64,000 nucleotides of DNA from contig NZ_KB904769.1 in the NCBI RefSeq assembly GCF_000380185.1, positions 52,002 through 116,001 on the forward strand, read 5' to 3'. The notes beneath the pieces are model-generated. The model made no database searches. It was not told where the DNA came from and saw nothing but the letters and a program-made list of their open reading frames with translations. A program made the translations under genes and the position numbers. This document shows, in pieces, positions 36,405 through 45,714 of this stretch. The DNA is from Thiofilum flexile DSM 14609. Its GTDB lineage: Bacteria; Pseudomonadota; Gammaproteobacteria; Thiotrichales; Thiotrichaceae. The stretch's first letter is position 1; each line of letters starts with the position of its first letter.

Positions 36405-37133
36405 TTAGTGCATGTATTGACCACCATTAGCTGAGAAATCAGCGCCCGTAATAAAGGCAGCATCATCAGAAGCTAAGAAGTTGGCAACAGCTGCAATTTC
36501 TTCCGGTTTACCTAAGCGTTGCATAGGAATTTGCGCCACAATCTTTTCGCGCACATCTTCACGGATCGCCATGACCATTTCAGTACCGATATAACCCGGA
36601 GAAATGGTATTAACTGTGACCCCTTTACGCACCACTTCTTGAGCTAAAGCCATGGTAAAACCATGTACACCGGCTTTAGCCGCACTGTAGTTGGTTTGAC
36701 CGGCTTGACCTTTTTGACCATTAACCGATGAAATATTAATAATACGTCCCCAGCCGCGCTCTGTCATACCATCTACGAATTGGTGGCTGATATTAAATAG
36801 GCTATCTAAGTTAGTAGACAGCACTGCACGCCACATATCGTAGGTCATTTTAGAGAATTTAGCGTCACGGGTAATGCCAGCATTATTGACAATCACATCG
36901 ACATTTAAGCCATCTGCTTCAATAGCTTGTTTTAATTTAACACAAGAATCATAGTCACTGACATTGCAATGATAGAGACCGACCGCAAAATCTTGTTTTT
37001 CTGCCCATGCTTTGGCCTGTTCTTCTGGCTCAAAGTAAGTGCTAATTACTTTAAAACCAGCAGCAGCTAAACGCTTACAAACTGCGCTACCGATACCACC
37101 AGTACCGCCAGTTACTAATGCCACTTTGCTCAT
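36405..37133 (-). CDS. phaB: Acetoacetyl-CoA reductase
   Basis: A 242-residue short-chain dehydrogenase. The NADPH-binding VTGGTGGIGSAVCKRL, NNAGITRDAKFSKM, catalytic Ser (ISSVNGQKGQAGQ), Tyr-Lys (NYSAAKAG) and ending GADFSANGGQYMH are those of PhaB. It makes (R)-3-hydroxybutyryl-CoA, the PHA synthase substrate. It is divergent from phaE-phaC across a 456-bp gap. A beta-ketothiolase gene (phaA), which would supply acetoacetyl-CoA, is not in this window. Confidence 0.95.
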   Translation of the reverse strand: MSKVALVTGGTGGIGSAVCKRLAAAGFKVISTYFEPEEQAKAWAEKQDFAVGLYHCNVSDYDSCVKLKQAIEADGLNVDVIVNNAGITRDAKFSKMTYDMWRAVLSTNLDSLFNISHQFVDGMTERGWGRIINISSVNGQKGQAGQTNYSAAKAGVHGFTMALAQEVVRKGVTVNTISPGYIGTEMVMAIREDVREKIVAQIPMQRLGKPEEIAAVANFLASDDAAFITGADFSANGGQYMH

Positions 37134-37589
37134 GTGTCATATCCTTTACGAGAAGTTAGTACGGGAAAGCCCGTTATCAGCTCTATTCTTTGACTTTCTA
37201 AATGAAGTCTGGAAATTGAACCTAATTGGAAGAGTTCCTTAAAGTTAAATGATGTTACAGTTAAATAGTTAAACCTAACCAAAACACCATCAAGGGGCGG
37301 AACTCTTATTACCACCCCAAGATTATAGTTTTTAATAAGAGACCTTATCCCGTCACGCGATGATGGGATAGCCTCCTATTTTTGTGTGAGAGTGAGTTGT
37401 CAACTAGGTGCGAAAAATAAGATATCAGTTGGTTCTGTATCCCTAGTATTATGTCAGCAGAGCAGGGCTACAGTGAGATTCAATTCCCTAACTGTAGAGG
37501 TATACTTACCACCTAATAATTTGCAATGCTGCGACGCACAAAATAACATGACCCTGTACTAGGTACAACCCCCCTTTGAAGGATTGCGT
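37134..37589. other. phaB-phaE divergent regulatory region
   Basis: About 455 bp with no coding frame. It must hold promoters for phaB (minus strand) and phaE-phaC (plus strand), but no strong hexamer pair stands out. The one regular structure is a 13-bp palindrome, TGTAC-TAG-GTACA, at 37555-37567, 22 bp before phaE. A partial TGC-rich sequence (TTGCAATGCTGC near 37521) only weakly resembles the phaP operators. Confidence 0.5.
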
Positions 37590-38333
37590 ATGACTTCTCC
37601 GATAGATGCACAAGTTTTATGGCAGCAAGGGCTGGATCAACAAGCACTATGGAGTCAATGGATTCAGCAGCAAACGGCCCCTTCGCTTAAAAACACCCTA
37701 GAGCAAATTCAGGCCGCGAGTACTTTACATCAGGAAGTAGCCCAAAAAATCTTGCCACAACTGTTAGCAGAAGCCCCTAATCCTGCCGCATTAGAGCAGT
37801 GTTTGGGGGCTATACAAGACACGATGTCGAATTGGGCACAACGCCAACAGGTTGAGGGGATAATGGATACAGTTACGGCTGTGTTTCAGGCTCAAATACA
37901 ACAATGGCAAGCCATACAGCAAGCTATGCAAGATTATCAGCGAATAGCTCAGCGTTATAAGGCAGCATTAGAGCAGTTAAATCAGCTCGTTTTCACCGCG
38001 TTTAAAGCCAATATGTTGCATGAAGCACCTAAGGCGGCCTCATTACAGGCCATTATTGATCAATGGGGAGAACAGTATGAGCGTGCTTATATTGCTTGGA
38101 CGCAAAGCGCGGAATATCAAGCCCTGTATGCGGAGTTAGTGCATGCAGGTATTCATTTAAAAGTGGCGGTACAAGACCAGTTAAAGCCCTTATTGCAATG
38201 GTTAAATATACCCAGTCAACAGGATGTACAATTAGTGGCGGAGCGTTATCATGAATTGCGCCGCGCTCATTTAGAGTTGCGTGAGCAATTTGAGTATTTA
38301 ACGGAACAAGTAGCGCTATTAAAGAAGGCATAG
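37590..38333 (+). CDS. phaE: Class III PHA synthase subunit PhaE
   Basis: A 247-residue helical, Gln/Ala/Leu-rich protein without signal or membrane segment, starting 8 bp before phaC, the arrangement of class III synthases, where PhaE is the non-catalytic partner. Internal Leu/Gln heptad-like stretches and a C-terminal LREQFEYLTEQVALLKKA helix fit the family. It is shorter than the Allochromatium subunit (about 357 residues). The start at 37590 has AAGGA 6 bp upstream; a TTG at 37584 lies too close to that site. Confidence 0.85.
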   Translation: MTSPIDAQVLWQQGLDQQALWSQWIQQQTAPSLKNTLEQIQAASTLHQEVAQKILPQLLAEAPNPAALEQCLGAIQDTMSNWAQRQQVEGIMDTVTAVFQAQIQQWQAIQQAMQDYQRIAQRYKAALEQLNQLVFTAFKANMLHEAPKAASLQAIIDQWGEQYERAYIAWTQSAEYQALYAELVHAGIHLKVAVQDQLKPLLQWLNIPSQQDVQLVAERYHELRRAHLELREQFEYLTEQVALLKKA

Positions 38334-38341
38334 GTATCCAT

Positions 38342-39403
38342 ATGCAATCCTTACTAGAGACTCAACAGTTACTACAGGAAATTGCCCAACTCCAAGCTAA
38401 ATTAGCACAAGCTGGGGCAGGGGTGGCAAAAGTATCCTTAGTCACAGGTGTGACACCTTATGATGAAATTGTTTATCAAGAAGATAAGCTGCGCCTGCTT
38501 TATTATCGCCCCGAAACCATCACGCTACACGAGCCACTCTTGATTGTGTATGCCTTGGTGAATCGCCCCTATATGCTGGATTTACAACAAGGACGCTCAC
38601 TACTACAAGGTTTATTGGCACGCGGGCAAGCAATTTATCTGCTTGATTGGGGCTATCCTGATGCCGTAGATCGTTATTTAACATTGGATGATTATATTAA
38701 TGGCTATCTACATCGCTGCGTACAACAGGTTTTAAAACGTCATACCCTTAAGGCCGTCAATCTGCTTGGTATTTGCCAGGGTGGGGTATTGAGCTTGTGC
38801 TACAGTGCTTTGCATCCTACTAGGGTGAAAAACTTAATCACGATGGTCACGCCCGTGGATTTTCATACAGCGGATAATCAACTAAGCCACGAAATACGCC
38901 CTATTGATATTGATTTATTGGTCGATACCTTCGGCAATATCCCCGGAGCATTATTAAATACGGTTTTTGCTAGGCTTAAGCCCTATCAGCTAACTCATCA
39001 GAAGTACTTTAATATTATTCACGCTTTAGATCAGCCCGCCGCATTGCAAAGTTTTGTTTTAATGGAGCAATGGATTAATGATAGTCCCGATCAGGCAGGA
39101 GAAGCTTTTCGCCAGTTTGTGAAACTATTTTTTCAAAATAATCAATTAGTCACGGGCGGGGCAGTCATCGGTCAGCATCCTATTGATTTAACGCAGCTCA
39201 CTTTGCCAATTCTAAATATTTATGCCACCGAGGATCATATTGTACCCCCTAGTGCGAGCCGAGCCTTACAGGCATTAGTGGCGAGTAGTGATTATGAGGA
39301 ATTTAGTTTTAACGGGGGGCATATTGGGATTTATGTGAGTACCAGAGCGCAAACTCAAGTCCCCGACAAGATAATCAATTGGTTGCTAGCTCATCAAGTA
39401 TAG
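38342..39403 (+). CDS. phaC: Class III PHA synthase catalytic subunit PhaC
   Basis: The 353-residue alpha/beta-hydrolase has nucleophile Cys145 in GICQGG, Asp298 in ATEDHIVP and His327 in NGGHIGIY. All three are offset by four residues from the published Allochromatium class III triad, which supports a direct match. It polymerises 3-hydroxybutyryl-CoA on granules in complex with PhaE. Together with phaB and phaP the locus is sufficient for PHA formation once acetoacetyl-CoA is supplied. Confidence 0.96.
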   Translation: MQSLLETQQLLQEIAQLQAKLAQAGAGVAKVSLVTGVTPYDEIVYQEDKLRLLYYRPETITLHEPLLIVYALVNRPYMLDLQQGRSLLQGLLARGQAIYLLDWGYPDAVDRYLTLDDYINGYLHRCVQQVLKRHTLKAVNLLGICQGGVLSLCYSALHPTRVKNLITMVTPVDFHTADNQLSHEIRPIDIDLLVDTFGNIPGALLNTVFARLKPYQLTHQKYFNIIHALDQPAALQSFVLMEQWINDSPDQAGEAFRQFVKLFFQNNQLVTGGAVIGQHPIDLTQLTLPILNIYATEDHIVPPSASRALQALVASSDYEEFSFNGGHIGIYVSTRAQTQVPDKIINWLLAHQV

Positions 39404-39488
39404 AAGTCATGAGCAGAGCGGTAAGCAAATACACTAAGTTTCGCTATAATTAACGGGTATTATTTCTCAATAAGCTGGGAGCGGCTTT

Positions 39489-40556
39489 ATGCCAAAAAGT
39501 TTACTCAATAATCGCCTCGTCAACATAACAGCAGGTTTATTGTTAGTCTGTGTGTTGGGTTGGCTCTTAGTTATCGGGCGCGATATCTTAATTCCATTAA
39601 TTATTGCGATTGTGATTTGGTATGTGTTGGATACCGTCGCACGTTACTTTCAGAGCATTTCACTTGGTGGCTTTCATGTGCCACGGGTGTTAGCGGTGCT
39701 ATTAGCATTGGCTATTTCTATTCTATTAGTGCTATTGGCTATGGATATGATTGCGACCAATGCGCGTTCCTTAGCTCAGGATGCACCGAGTTATCAGCTA
39801 AGAATTGAGGCAAAAATAAATCATATCTTGGGAGTATTTGCCCCCGATGTAAAACTAAATATGAGCCGTTTTAATGATTTATTTAACTTAGAGAAGCTGG
39901 TGAGTTGGGTAGTCAGTGCGGTGAGTGGCTTTTTAGGTATTGCCTCGTTAGTCATTATTTATATTATTTTTATTGTGTCGGAGCAGGCGGCTATTCCCAA
40001 AAAAATCACCGCATTATTTACCGATACTGAGCAGCGTGATCAGGTCAATGCAACCCTTGACCGGCTGGATAAAAATATTCGTACTTATTTGACGGTTAAG
40101 ACTTTTGTGAGTCTATTAACAGGGGTGCTTTGCTATATTGTATTAGCTTTATTTGATGTGAATTATCCCGCATTTTGGGGATTTATTGCTTTTTTATTGA
40201 ATTATATTCCGACCATTGGCTCTTTGATCTCTGTGATCTTTCCTGCATTACTCTCATTAGTACAGTTCGATAGTTATCTGCCTTTTTTTGGGGTCTCTAT
40301 AGTACTCACCATGGTTCAGTTCAGTATTGGTAATATTCTTGAGCCTTATTTAATGGGTAGTCGGCTCAATTTAAGTGGCTTGGTAATTATTCTGGCTTTA
40401 GCCGTGTGGGGGGCGATCTGGGGGATTACAGGGATGATTTTGAGTGTACCGATTATGGTTATTATTATGCTACTTCTCTCTAGCATGCCTAGCACTCGTC
40501 CCATTGCTATTCTCTTGTCTAGCAATGGGGTAATTGATGAGGAAAATAATAATTAG
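39489..40556 (+). CDS. AI-2E-family (PerM/TqsA-like) membrane protein
   Basis: A 355-residue polytopic protein with about eight membrane segments, including the pair near the N-terminus (LLLVCVLGWLLVIGRDILIPLIIA), and the conserved stretch LNYIPTIGSLISVIFPAL followed by NILEPYLMGSRLNLSGLVI of this family. E. coli members have been linked to autoinducer-2 export or Na+/H+ exchange; the substrate here is unknown. It lies 85 bp after phaC and overlaps the convergent HdeD-like gene by 4 bp. Confidence 0.9.
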   Translation: MPKSLLNNRLVNITAGLLLVCVLGWLLVIGRDILIPLIIAIVIWYVLDTVARYFQSISLGGFHVPRVLAVLLALAISILLVLLAMDMIATNARSLAQDAPSYQLRIEAKINHILGVFAPDVKLNMSRFNDLFNLEKLVSWVVSAVSGFLGIASLVIIYIIFIVSEQAAIPKKITALFTDTEQRDQVNATLDRLDKNIRTYLTVKTFVSLLTGVLCYIVLALFDVNYPAFWGFIAFLLNYIPTIGSLISVIFPALLSLVQFDSYLPFFGVSIVLTMVQFSIGNILEPYLMGSRLNLSGLVIILALAVWGAIWGITGMILSVPIMVIIMLLLSSMPSTRPIAILLSSNGVIDEENNN

Positions 40557-41143
40557 CGAGTAGAAAGCTCTTTATTAACTTTTCTAAAGCCAAAGCCGAT
40601 TAGTAGCATCCAAATACCGCTACTAATCAGCTCGACAGAGAGCAATATGCCCAACGTGATCGCTGCACTAACGGCGATATTGGTGAAAATCATAATGGCT
40701 AAAAGTAGCGAAATCATTCCAGAAATCAACATCCATACCCAACCTGCTAGCGGGCGCAGTTGGAAGGCATAGATTATTTTGACAATACCCGATGCACCAA
40801 TTAAAGAACCCGCTACGATAGTGAGACTCACAAGGCCAGCTAAGGGGTTTTTGAGTAGGGCTATCCCTAAGATAATAAAGAGCACACCTAATAATAATGA
40901 CCAAATAAAGGATGAACTTCTGTTAGCACGGAATAATTGTATAGCTTGCAAAATACCACCAACAATAAAAAAGATGGCGGTCATCACTTCAACTGTTAAT
41001 GAGGCTAGCATGGGTCTAGCGATCCCCATAAAGCCACCGATTAATAACACAATACCGGCAATCACATACCAATACCAACTAGAAGTGATAGAGGCGGCGA
41101 GATCACCAGCGCTTGCTGAACCGGCTGCTGAGATTGTACTCAT
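40553..41143 (-). CDS. HdeD-family (DUF308) membrane protein
   Basis: A 196-residue protein with six membrane segments arranged as three pairs, with repeated LLGVLFIILGIALLKNPLAGL-type motifs of the DUF308/HdeD family. E. coli HdeD contributes to acid resistance at high cell density; the role here is not established. It has a start 4 bp into the end of the AI-2E-type gene on the opposite strand. Confidence 0.88.
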   Translation of the reverse strand: MSTISAAGSASAGDLAASITSSWYWYVIAGIVLLIGGFMGIARPMLASLTVEVMTAIFFIVGGILQAIQLFRANRSSSFIWSLLLGVLFIILGIALLKNPLAGLVSLTIVAGSLIGASGIVKIIYAFQLRPLAGWVWMLISGMISLLLAIMIFTNIAVSAAITLGILLSVELISSGIWMLLIGFGFRKVNKELSTR

Positions 41144-41490
41144 AATGGATTCCTTCTTTAATGAGTTTAAAAAAGTCGAGATGGATAACGTTATAAAATA
41201 ATATTCTTTGGCCTTAGCTATGGATGACTACACACTGCAAAATGAAGAGGGCATATGTGAGTTAATGCGACACCTAGTACTGGGTTTAGTATAGTTTTAT
41301 GCCACATGCAACCCGATTTTGAATCTTAAGTTGCTAAGAGGGTCGGCAAGCAGGCTCTCAAGAGGCGAGGCTGGGGGCAATAATAATAATCTAAAAATAA
41401 TCTAAAAAATGCTTGACGCGGTTTAGATGCTTCAGTAATATTTGTCACCTCGATGCAGTGCAGAGTGACATTGTAATCGTAATCAAACGT
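41144..41490. other. Intergenic region before the tRNA cluster
   Basis: About 350 bp without a gene. Its only clear element is the tRNA promoter near 41413-41441, preceded by a short direct repeat AATAATCTAAAA (near 41386-41407). Nothing else is recognised. Confidence 0.6.
41413..41441 (+). promoter_or_regulatory. Promoter of the Pro-Arg-His-Leu tRNA cluster
   Basis: TTGACG (41413-41418) and TAATAT (41436-41441) with a 17-bp spacer, about 50 bp before tRNA-Pro. Confidence 0.75.
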
Positions 41491-41567
41491 CGGGGTATAG
41501 CGCAGCCTGGTAGCGCGTCTGTTTTGGGTACAGAATGTCGGGAGTTCGAATCTCTCTACCCCGACCA
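41491..41567 (+). tRNA. tRNA-Pro(TGG)
   Basis: A 77-nt tRNA: acceptor CGGGGTA/TACCCCG, anticodon loop TTTGGGT (TGG), encoded CCA. First of a cluster of four. Confidence 0.96.
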
Positions 41568-41605
41568 CTTCTTTTGATTATATTATTTATCTTTGCCTTC
41601 CTACT

Positions 41606-41682
41606 GCTCCCGTAGCTCAACCGGATAGAGCAACGGCCTTCTAAGCCGTAGGTTGCAGGTTCGAGTCCTGCCGGGTGCGCCA
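41606..41682 (+). tRNA. tRNA-Arg(TCT)
   Basis: A 77-nt tRNA with anticodon loop CTTCTAA (TCT) and encoded CCA. Acceptor GCTCCCG/CGGGTGC carries a U3-U70 mismatch, unusual for this otherwise regular tRNA. Confidence 0.94.
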
Positions 41683-41701
41683 GCACAGCAGGTTATTTTA
41701 T

Positions 41702-41778
41702 GGTGGCTGTAGCTCAGCTGGTAGAGTCCAGGATTGTGATTCCTGTCGTCGTGGGTTCGAGTCCCATCAGCCACCCCA
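41702..41778 (+). tRNA. tRNA-His(GTG)
   Basis: A 77-nt tRNA including the encoded extra 5' G (G-1) opposite the discriminator C. Acceptor GTGGCTG/CAGCCAC; anticodon loop TTGTGAT (GTG); CCA encoded. Confidence 0.96.
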
Positions 41779-41873
41779 AAACTTCAAACACAACATTATA
41801 CAAATGCAATCTAGCTATGTATAATCGCCTCCTTCCTAACTTAGCCGACGAACGGTTATAGTTAGTGTGATAT

Positions 41874-41958
41874 GCGAGAATGGCGGAATTGGTAGACGCA
41901 CTGGATTTAGGTTCCAGCGGGGTGACCCGTGAGAGTTCGAGTCTCTCTTCTCGCACCA
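41874..41958 (+). tRNA. tRNA-Leu(TAG)
   Basis: An 85-nt class II tRNA: acceptor GCGAGAA/TTCTCGC, anticodon loop TTTAGGT (TAG), encoded CCA. It lies 78 bp before tig. Confidence 0.96.
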
Positions 41959-42036
41959 CTTATTATTTATCCACAACATTTCAATGATGACGTGCCTGTT
42001 AAGTAAAATTAACACAGGTACATGATGAGGTATGGC

Positions 42037-43365
42037 ATGCAAGTTTCTGTCGAGACAACCGGTAATATCGATCGTAAAATGACCGTCACCGTTCCTGCTG
42101 AACGTGTTGGCAATGAAGTTGAGAAACGTTTACAAAAATTAGCTAAACGCGTACGTATCGATGGCTTCCGCCCCGGCAAAGTTCCTATGAATGTTGTTCG
42201 TCAACGTTATGCACAAGCTACCCGTCAAGAAGTTATTGGTGATGTGATTGAGTCATCCTTACGCGATGCCTTAAGCCAAGAAAAATTACGTATGGCAGGT
42301 TTGCCACAGGTTGATGTACAAACCTTTGGTCATAATGAACCATTAGCTTATGTAGCTACTTTCCAAGTCTATCCAGAGTTCGAACTCGCCGATGTTTCTA
42401 ATCTGAATATTAAACGCCCTGTATCAAGTGTGACGGATGCCGATATTGATAAAATGGTCGAGACCATTCGTAAACAACAAAAAGAATGGCAAGACGTTGC
42501 ACGCACGGCTCAAAATGGCGATTTAGTACGCTTGAATTTCGTAGGTACCTTAGATGGTGTTCCTTTTGAAGGCGGGAGTGCTGAAAACTTCGCTGTGGAA
42601 TTAGGGGCAGGGCGTATGCTACCTGATTTTGAGGCTGCCTTACTCGGTATGTCAGCAGGTGAGGAAAAAGTAGCAGATGTTAAATTCCCTGATGACTATC
42701 AAGCCGAAAACCTAAAAGGTAAAACCGCTCAATTCAAGCTAAATGTTATTAGCGTTCAAGAAGGTGTATTGCCTGAGGTAAATGAGGCTTTTATTGAGCG
42801 TTTTGGTCTAGAAAGCAAAACGGTTGAAACGTTCCGCGCTGAAATTAAGAAAAATATGGAACGCGAAATGACTAATGCGATTAAAGCACAAGTCAAACAA
42901 CAGGTGATGGATGGCTTAGCCGCATTGCATCTGTTTGATGTACCTAATGCTTTAACTAGTGAAGAAGCAAAGCAAGTTCGCCAAGAGTTTATGCAAAACA
43001 TGGGGCAGCAAATGCCTGATGCGAACCTACCTGATGAGCTATTTAAGCCACAAGCAGAGCGTCGGGTGAAATTAGGTCTGATTGTAGGCCAATTAATTCG
43101 TGAAAATAATATTCAACGCGATGCTAAACGTGTGGATGAATTATTAGAATCCTTATCGCTAACCTATGAAGATCCTGCCGCTTTGATTGAGTACTATCGT
43201 ACTAATCAACAAGCTATGCAGACCATTGAAGCTGCAGCTATGGAAGAGCTGATTGTGGATTGGGTAATGTCTAAAGCCCAAATCACGGATGAGGAGCGTC
43301 CTTTTGAGCAAGTAATCGGGCGCGCGCAAGGTAATATTGACACTACAGATGCACAAGCGGCTTAA
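42037..43365 (+). CDS. tig: Trigger factor
   Basis: The 442-residue ribosome-associated chaperone has the ribosome-binding signature [16 protein letters not shown], a central FKBP-type prolyl isomerase domain ([20 protein letters not shown]) and a long helical C-terminal domain. It binds nascent chains at the exit tunnel. The start is set at 42037 (MQVSVETTG, as in E. coli) with TGAGG upstream; an in-frame ATG at 42022 adds five residues. It heads the tig-clpP-clpX-lon cluster. Confidence 0.97.
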   Translation: MQVSVETTGNIDRKMTVTVPAERVGNEVEKRLQKLAKRVRIDGFRPGKVPMNVVRQRYAQATRQEVIGDVIESSLRDALSQEKLRMAGLPQVDVQTFGHNEPLAYVATFQVYPEFELADVSNLNIKRPVSSVTDADIDKMVETIRKQQKEWQDVARTAQNGDLVRLNFVGTLDGVPFEGGSAENFAVELGAGRMLPDFEAALLGMSAGEEKVADVKFPDDYQAENLKGKTAQFKLNVISVQEGVLPEVNEAFIERFGLESKTVETFRAEIKKNMEREMTNAIKAQVKQQVMDGLAALHLFDVPNALTSEEAKQVRQEFMQNMGQQMPDANLPDELFKPQAERRVKLGLIVGQLIRENNIQRDAKRVDELLESLSLTYEDPAALIEYYRTNQQAMQTIEAAAMEELIVDWVMSKAQITDEERPFEQVIGRAQGNIDTTDAQAA

Positions 43366-43403
43366 TAGCTACTATCTGTTATCCAATAAAGGATGTAGTA
43401 CGA

Positions 43404-44015
43404 ATGAATAGTGCCCTCCATACCCAAGCACTGAATTTAGTGCCGATGGTAGTTGAGCAATCTGCTCGGGGTGAGCGTGCGTATGATATTTACTCACGCT
43501 TATTAAAAGAACGTGTTATTTTTTGTGTAGGCCCTGTAGAAGACTACATGGCTAATTTGATTGTGGCGCAGTTATTATTTTTAGAGTCTGAAAACTCTGA
43601 AAAAGATATTTATCTCTATATTAACTCGCCCGGTGGGGTAGTGACGGCTGGGATGTCGATTTATGACACCATGCAATTTATTAAACCCGATGTTAGTACG
43701 CTGTGTATTGGTCAAGCGGCTAGTATGGGTGCAGTATTATTAGCCGGTGGTGCAGCCGGTAAGCGTTTTGTATTGCCTCATTCGCGCGTCATGATTCATC
43801 AGCCACTCGGTGGTTTCCAAGGTCAGGCGTCCGATATTGAAATTCACGCGCGGGAAATTTTAAAAATCCGTGCTGAATTGAATAGTATTTTGGCTAAGCA
43901 CACAGGGCAATCTTTAGACCGGATCGAAAAAGATACGGATCGGGATAATTTTATGACCGCAGAAGATGCTAAGGCCTATGGCCTAGTCGATGCTATTTTG
44001 ACTACCCGTAGTTAA
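43404..44015 (+). CDS. clpP: ATP-dependent Clp protease proteolytic subunit
   Basis: A 203-residue serine protease with catalytic Ser107 in QAASMGAV, His132 in MIHQPLGG and the Asp in the KDTDRDNFM region. It forms the 14-subunit chamber that works with ClpX encoded downstream. GGATG lies upstream of the start, 38 bp after tig. A long bidirectional hairpin follows, so clpX may have its own promoter. Confidence 0.98.
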   Translation: MNSALHTQALNLVPMVVEQSARGERAYDIYSRLLKERVIFCVGPVEDYMANLIVAQLLFLESENSEKDIYLYINSPGGVVTAGMSIYDTMQFIKPDVSTLCIGQAASMGAVLLAGGAAGKRFVLPHSRVMIHQPLGGFQGQASDIEIHAREILKIRAELNSILAKHTGQSLDRIEKDTDRDNFMTAEDAKAYGLVDAILTTRS

Positions 44016-44044
44016 TACAAAATATTGCATTTTATGCTTAATAT

Positions 44045-44082
44045 AAGTGAAAACAGCCTGCTTAGTCAGGCTGTTTTCACTT
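44045..44082. terminator. Hairpin after clpP
   Basis: A perfect 16-bp stem (AAGTGAAAACAGCCTG with its complement) around CTTAGT, whose distal arm contains TTTTCACTT. It is a strong terminator-like structure, though the T-run is inside the stem. Confidence 0.75.
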
Positions 44083-44281
44083 AAAGCAAGGCTAAATAGA
44101 GGGTATAGAGGCTAGTAACCCCATTAAATACGCCTAGAAAGTACAGCATTCTTGTGTTTCTAGGGGTAAATTATAATAATGGGACTTGAAAAATGCCGAA
44201 TGGGTAGAATACTGTCTTGGTATTAGGCGTTGCATGATTAAAAGCAGAGCGTCAGGTGGTCTGACGTAGGTAGAGGTTTAG

Positions 44282-45577
44282 ATGAGTAAAGATAAAAAGG
44301 GTAGTCAAGAGAGTGGCAAGCTTCTGTACTGTTCCTTTTGTGGGAAGAGTCAACATGAAGTACGTAAGCTCATAGCGGGCCCTTCCGTTTTCATCTGTGA
44401 TGAATGTGTTGATCTTTGTAATGACATTATCCAAGAAGAAATTCATGCGGCACAAACCGGCGAAGATGAACAACATACTTTGCCGATCCCGCGTGAAATT
44501 AGAGCTATTCTAGATGATTATGTGATTGGTCAAGATTCTGCAAAACGGGTGTTATCGGTTGCGGTATATAATCATTACAAGCGTCTACATCACAAGGGGG
44601 GGAGTAATAATAAAGATGAGGTTGAACTCGCTAAGAGCAATATCTTATTAATAGGCCCTACCGGCAGTGGTAAAACGTTATTGGCTGAAACATTAGCACG
44701 CCTCTTAAATGTACCCTTTACTATTGCAGATGCTACCACCTTAACTGAGGCGGGTTATGTGGGTGAGGATGTCGAAAACATTATCCAAAAACTATTGCAG
44801 AAATGCGATTATGATGTCGAAAAGGCTCAGACGGGTATTGTTTATATTGATGAAATCGACAAAATTTCACGCAAATCGGATAATCCCTCAATTACCCGTG
44901 ATGTCTCTGGTGAAGGTGTACAACAAGCCTTATTAAAATTAATCGAGGGCACTATTGCCTCTGTTCCACCACAAGGGGGACGTAAACATCCTCAGCAAGA
45001 ATTTTTACAGGTTGATACCCGTAATATTCTGTTTATCTGTGGCGGAGCCTTTGCGGGCTTAGATCGCATTATTCGCGAGCGTACCGAGAAAGGTAGTATT
45101 GGTTTTGCGGCGAATGTGCGAGCACCGGATACGAAAAAGCTCTTTGGTGAAGTGATTAAGGAAATTGAGGCAGAGGATTTAGTGCGTTATGGCCTGATTC
45201 CAGAGTTTGTAGGACGTTTGCCAGTGGTGGCAACCCTAGATGAACTGGATGAAGAAGCCTTAGTGTCTATTCTCAGCGAGCCTAAAAATGCCTTAGTCAA
45301 GCAATATGCCAAATTGTTTGAAATGGAAGAGGCTGAATTAGTCATTCGCGATGATGCCTTACATGCGATTGCGCGTAAAGCGATGGAGCGTAAGACAGGA
45401 GCGCGGGGTCTACGGACGATTATGGAGCGCATTTTACTCGACACGATGTATGATCTACCGTCGGAGAAAAATGTCAGCAAAGTAGTGGTTGATGAGTCTG
45501 TAGTCAATGGCGAAGCACCTCCTTATCTTATCTATGAAAATTTAGAGCCTAAATTAGTAGCCTCTGCTACTGAATAG
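44282..45577 (+). CDS. clpX: ATP-dependent Clp protease ATPase subunit ClpX
   Basis: A 431-residue AAA+ unfoldase. The N-terminal zinc-binding domain has YCSFCGKSQ and CDECVDLC, the Walker A is GPTGSGKT, Walker [10 protein letters not shown], and the pore loop region and sensor motifs ([13 protein letters not shown]) are intact. It recognises degradation tags and threads substrates into ClpP. It is 266 bp after clpP and 137 bp before lon, with a hairpin after its stop. Confidence 0.98.
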   Translation: MSKDKKGSQESGKLLYCSFCGKSQHEVRKLIAGPSVFICDECVDLCNDIIQEEIHAAQTGEDEQHTLPIPREIRAILDDYVIGQDSAKRVLSVAVYNHYKRLHHKGGSNNKDEVELAKSNILLIGPTGSGKTLLAETLARLLNVPFTIADATTLTEAGYVGEDVENIIQKLLQKCDYDVEKAQTGIVYIDEIDKISRKSDNPSITRDVSGEGVQQALLKLIEGTIASVPPQGGRKHPQQEFLQVDTRNILFICGGAFAGLDRIIRERTEKGSIGFAANVRAPDTKKLFGEVIKEIEAEDLVRYGLIPEFVGRLPVVATLDELDEEALVSILSEPKNALVKQYAKLFEMEEAELVIRDDALHAIARKAMERKTGARGLRTIMERILLDTMYDLPSEKNVSKVVVDESVVNGEAPPYLIYENLEPKLVASATE

Positions 45578-45592
45578 TCTCCTTGTTCACAC

Positions 45593-45623
45593 GTGTTACA
45601 GATATCTAGGGTATCTGTAACAC
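45593..45623. terminator. Hairpin between clpX and lon
   Basis: GTGTTACAGATA and TATCTGTAACAC form a perfect 12-bp stem around TCTAGGG. No T-run follows, so it may stabilise the clpX 3' end more than terminate. Confidence 0.55.
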
Positions 45624-45714
45624 CACTAGTCATACCTTATTCTTATAATATAGTTTTCCATAGGATACCTCGTTGGCTAGTGTACCTAGTCAATGTCTGC
45701 ACGGGAGTTTCGTG

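Noticed and set aside
37515-37545. A fourth PhaR operator upstream of phaE (TTGCAATGCTGC...GCACAA)
   Set aside because: The halves do not form a dyad with the six-three-six spacing of the phaP sites, so the resemblance is too weak.
41326-42042. Four overlapping minus-strand open frames
   Set aside because: They are antisense readings through tRNA-Pro, -Arg, -His and -Leu genes; the repeated peptide patterns come from conserved tRNA arms.
44083-44281. Heat-shock (sigma-32) promoter for clpX
   Set aside because: A CTTGAA is present near 44187 but no CCCCAT-type -10 follows at the right distance.
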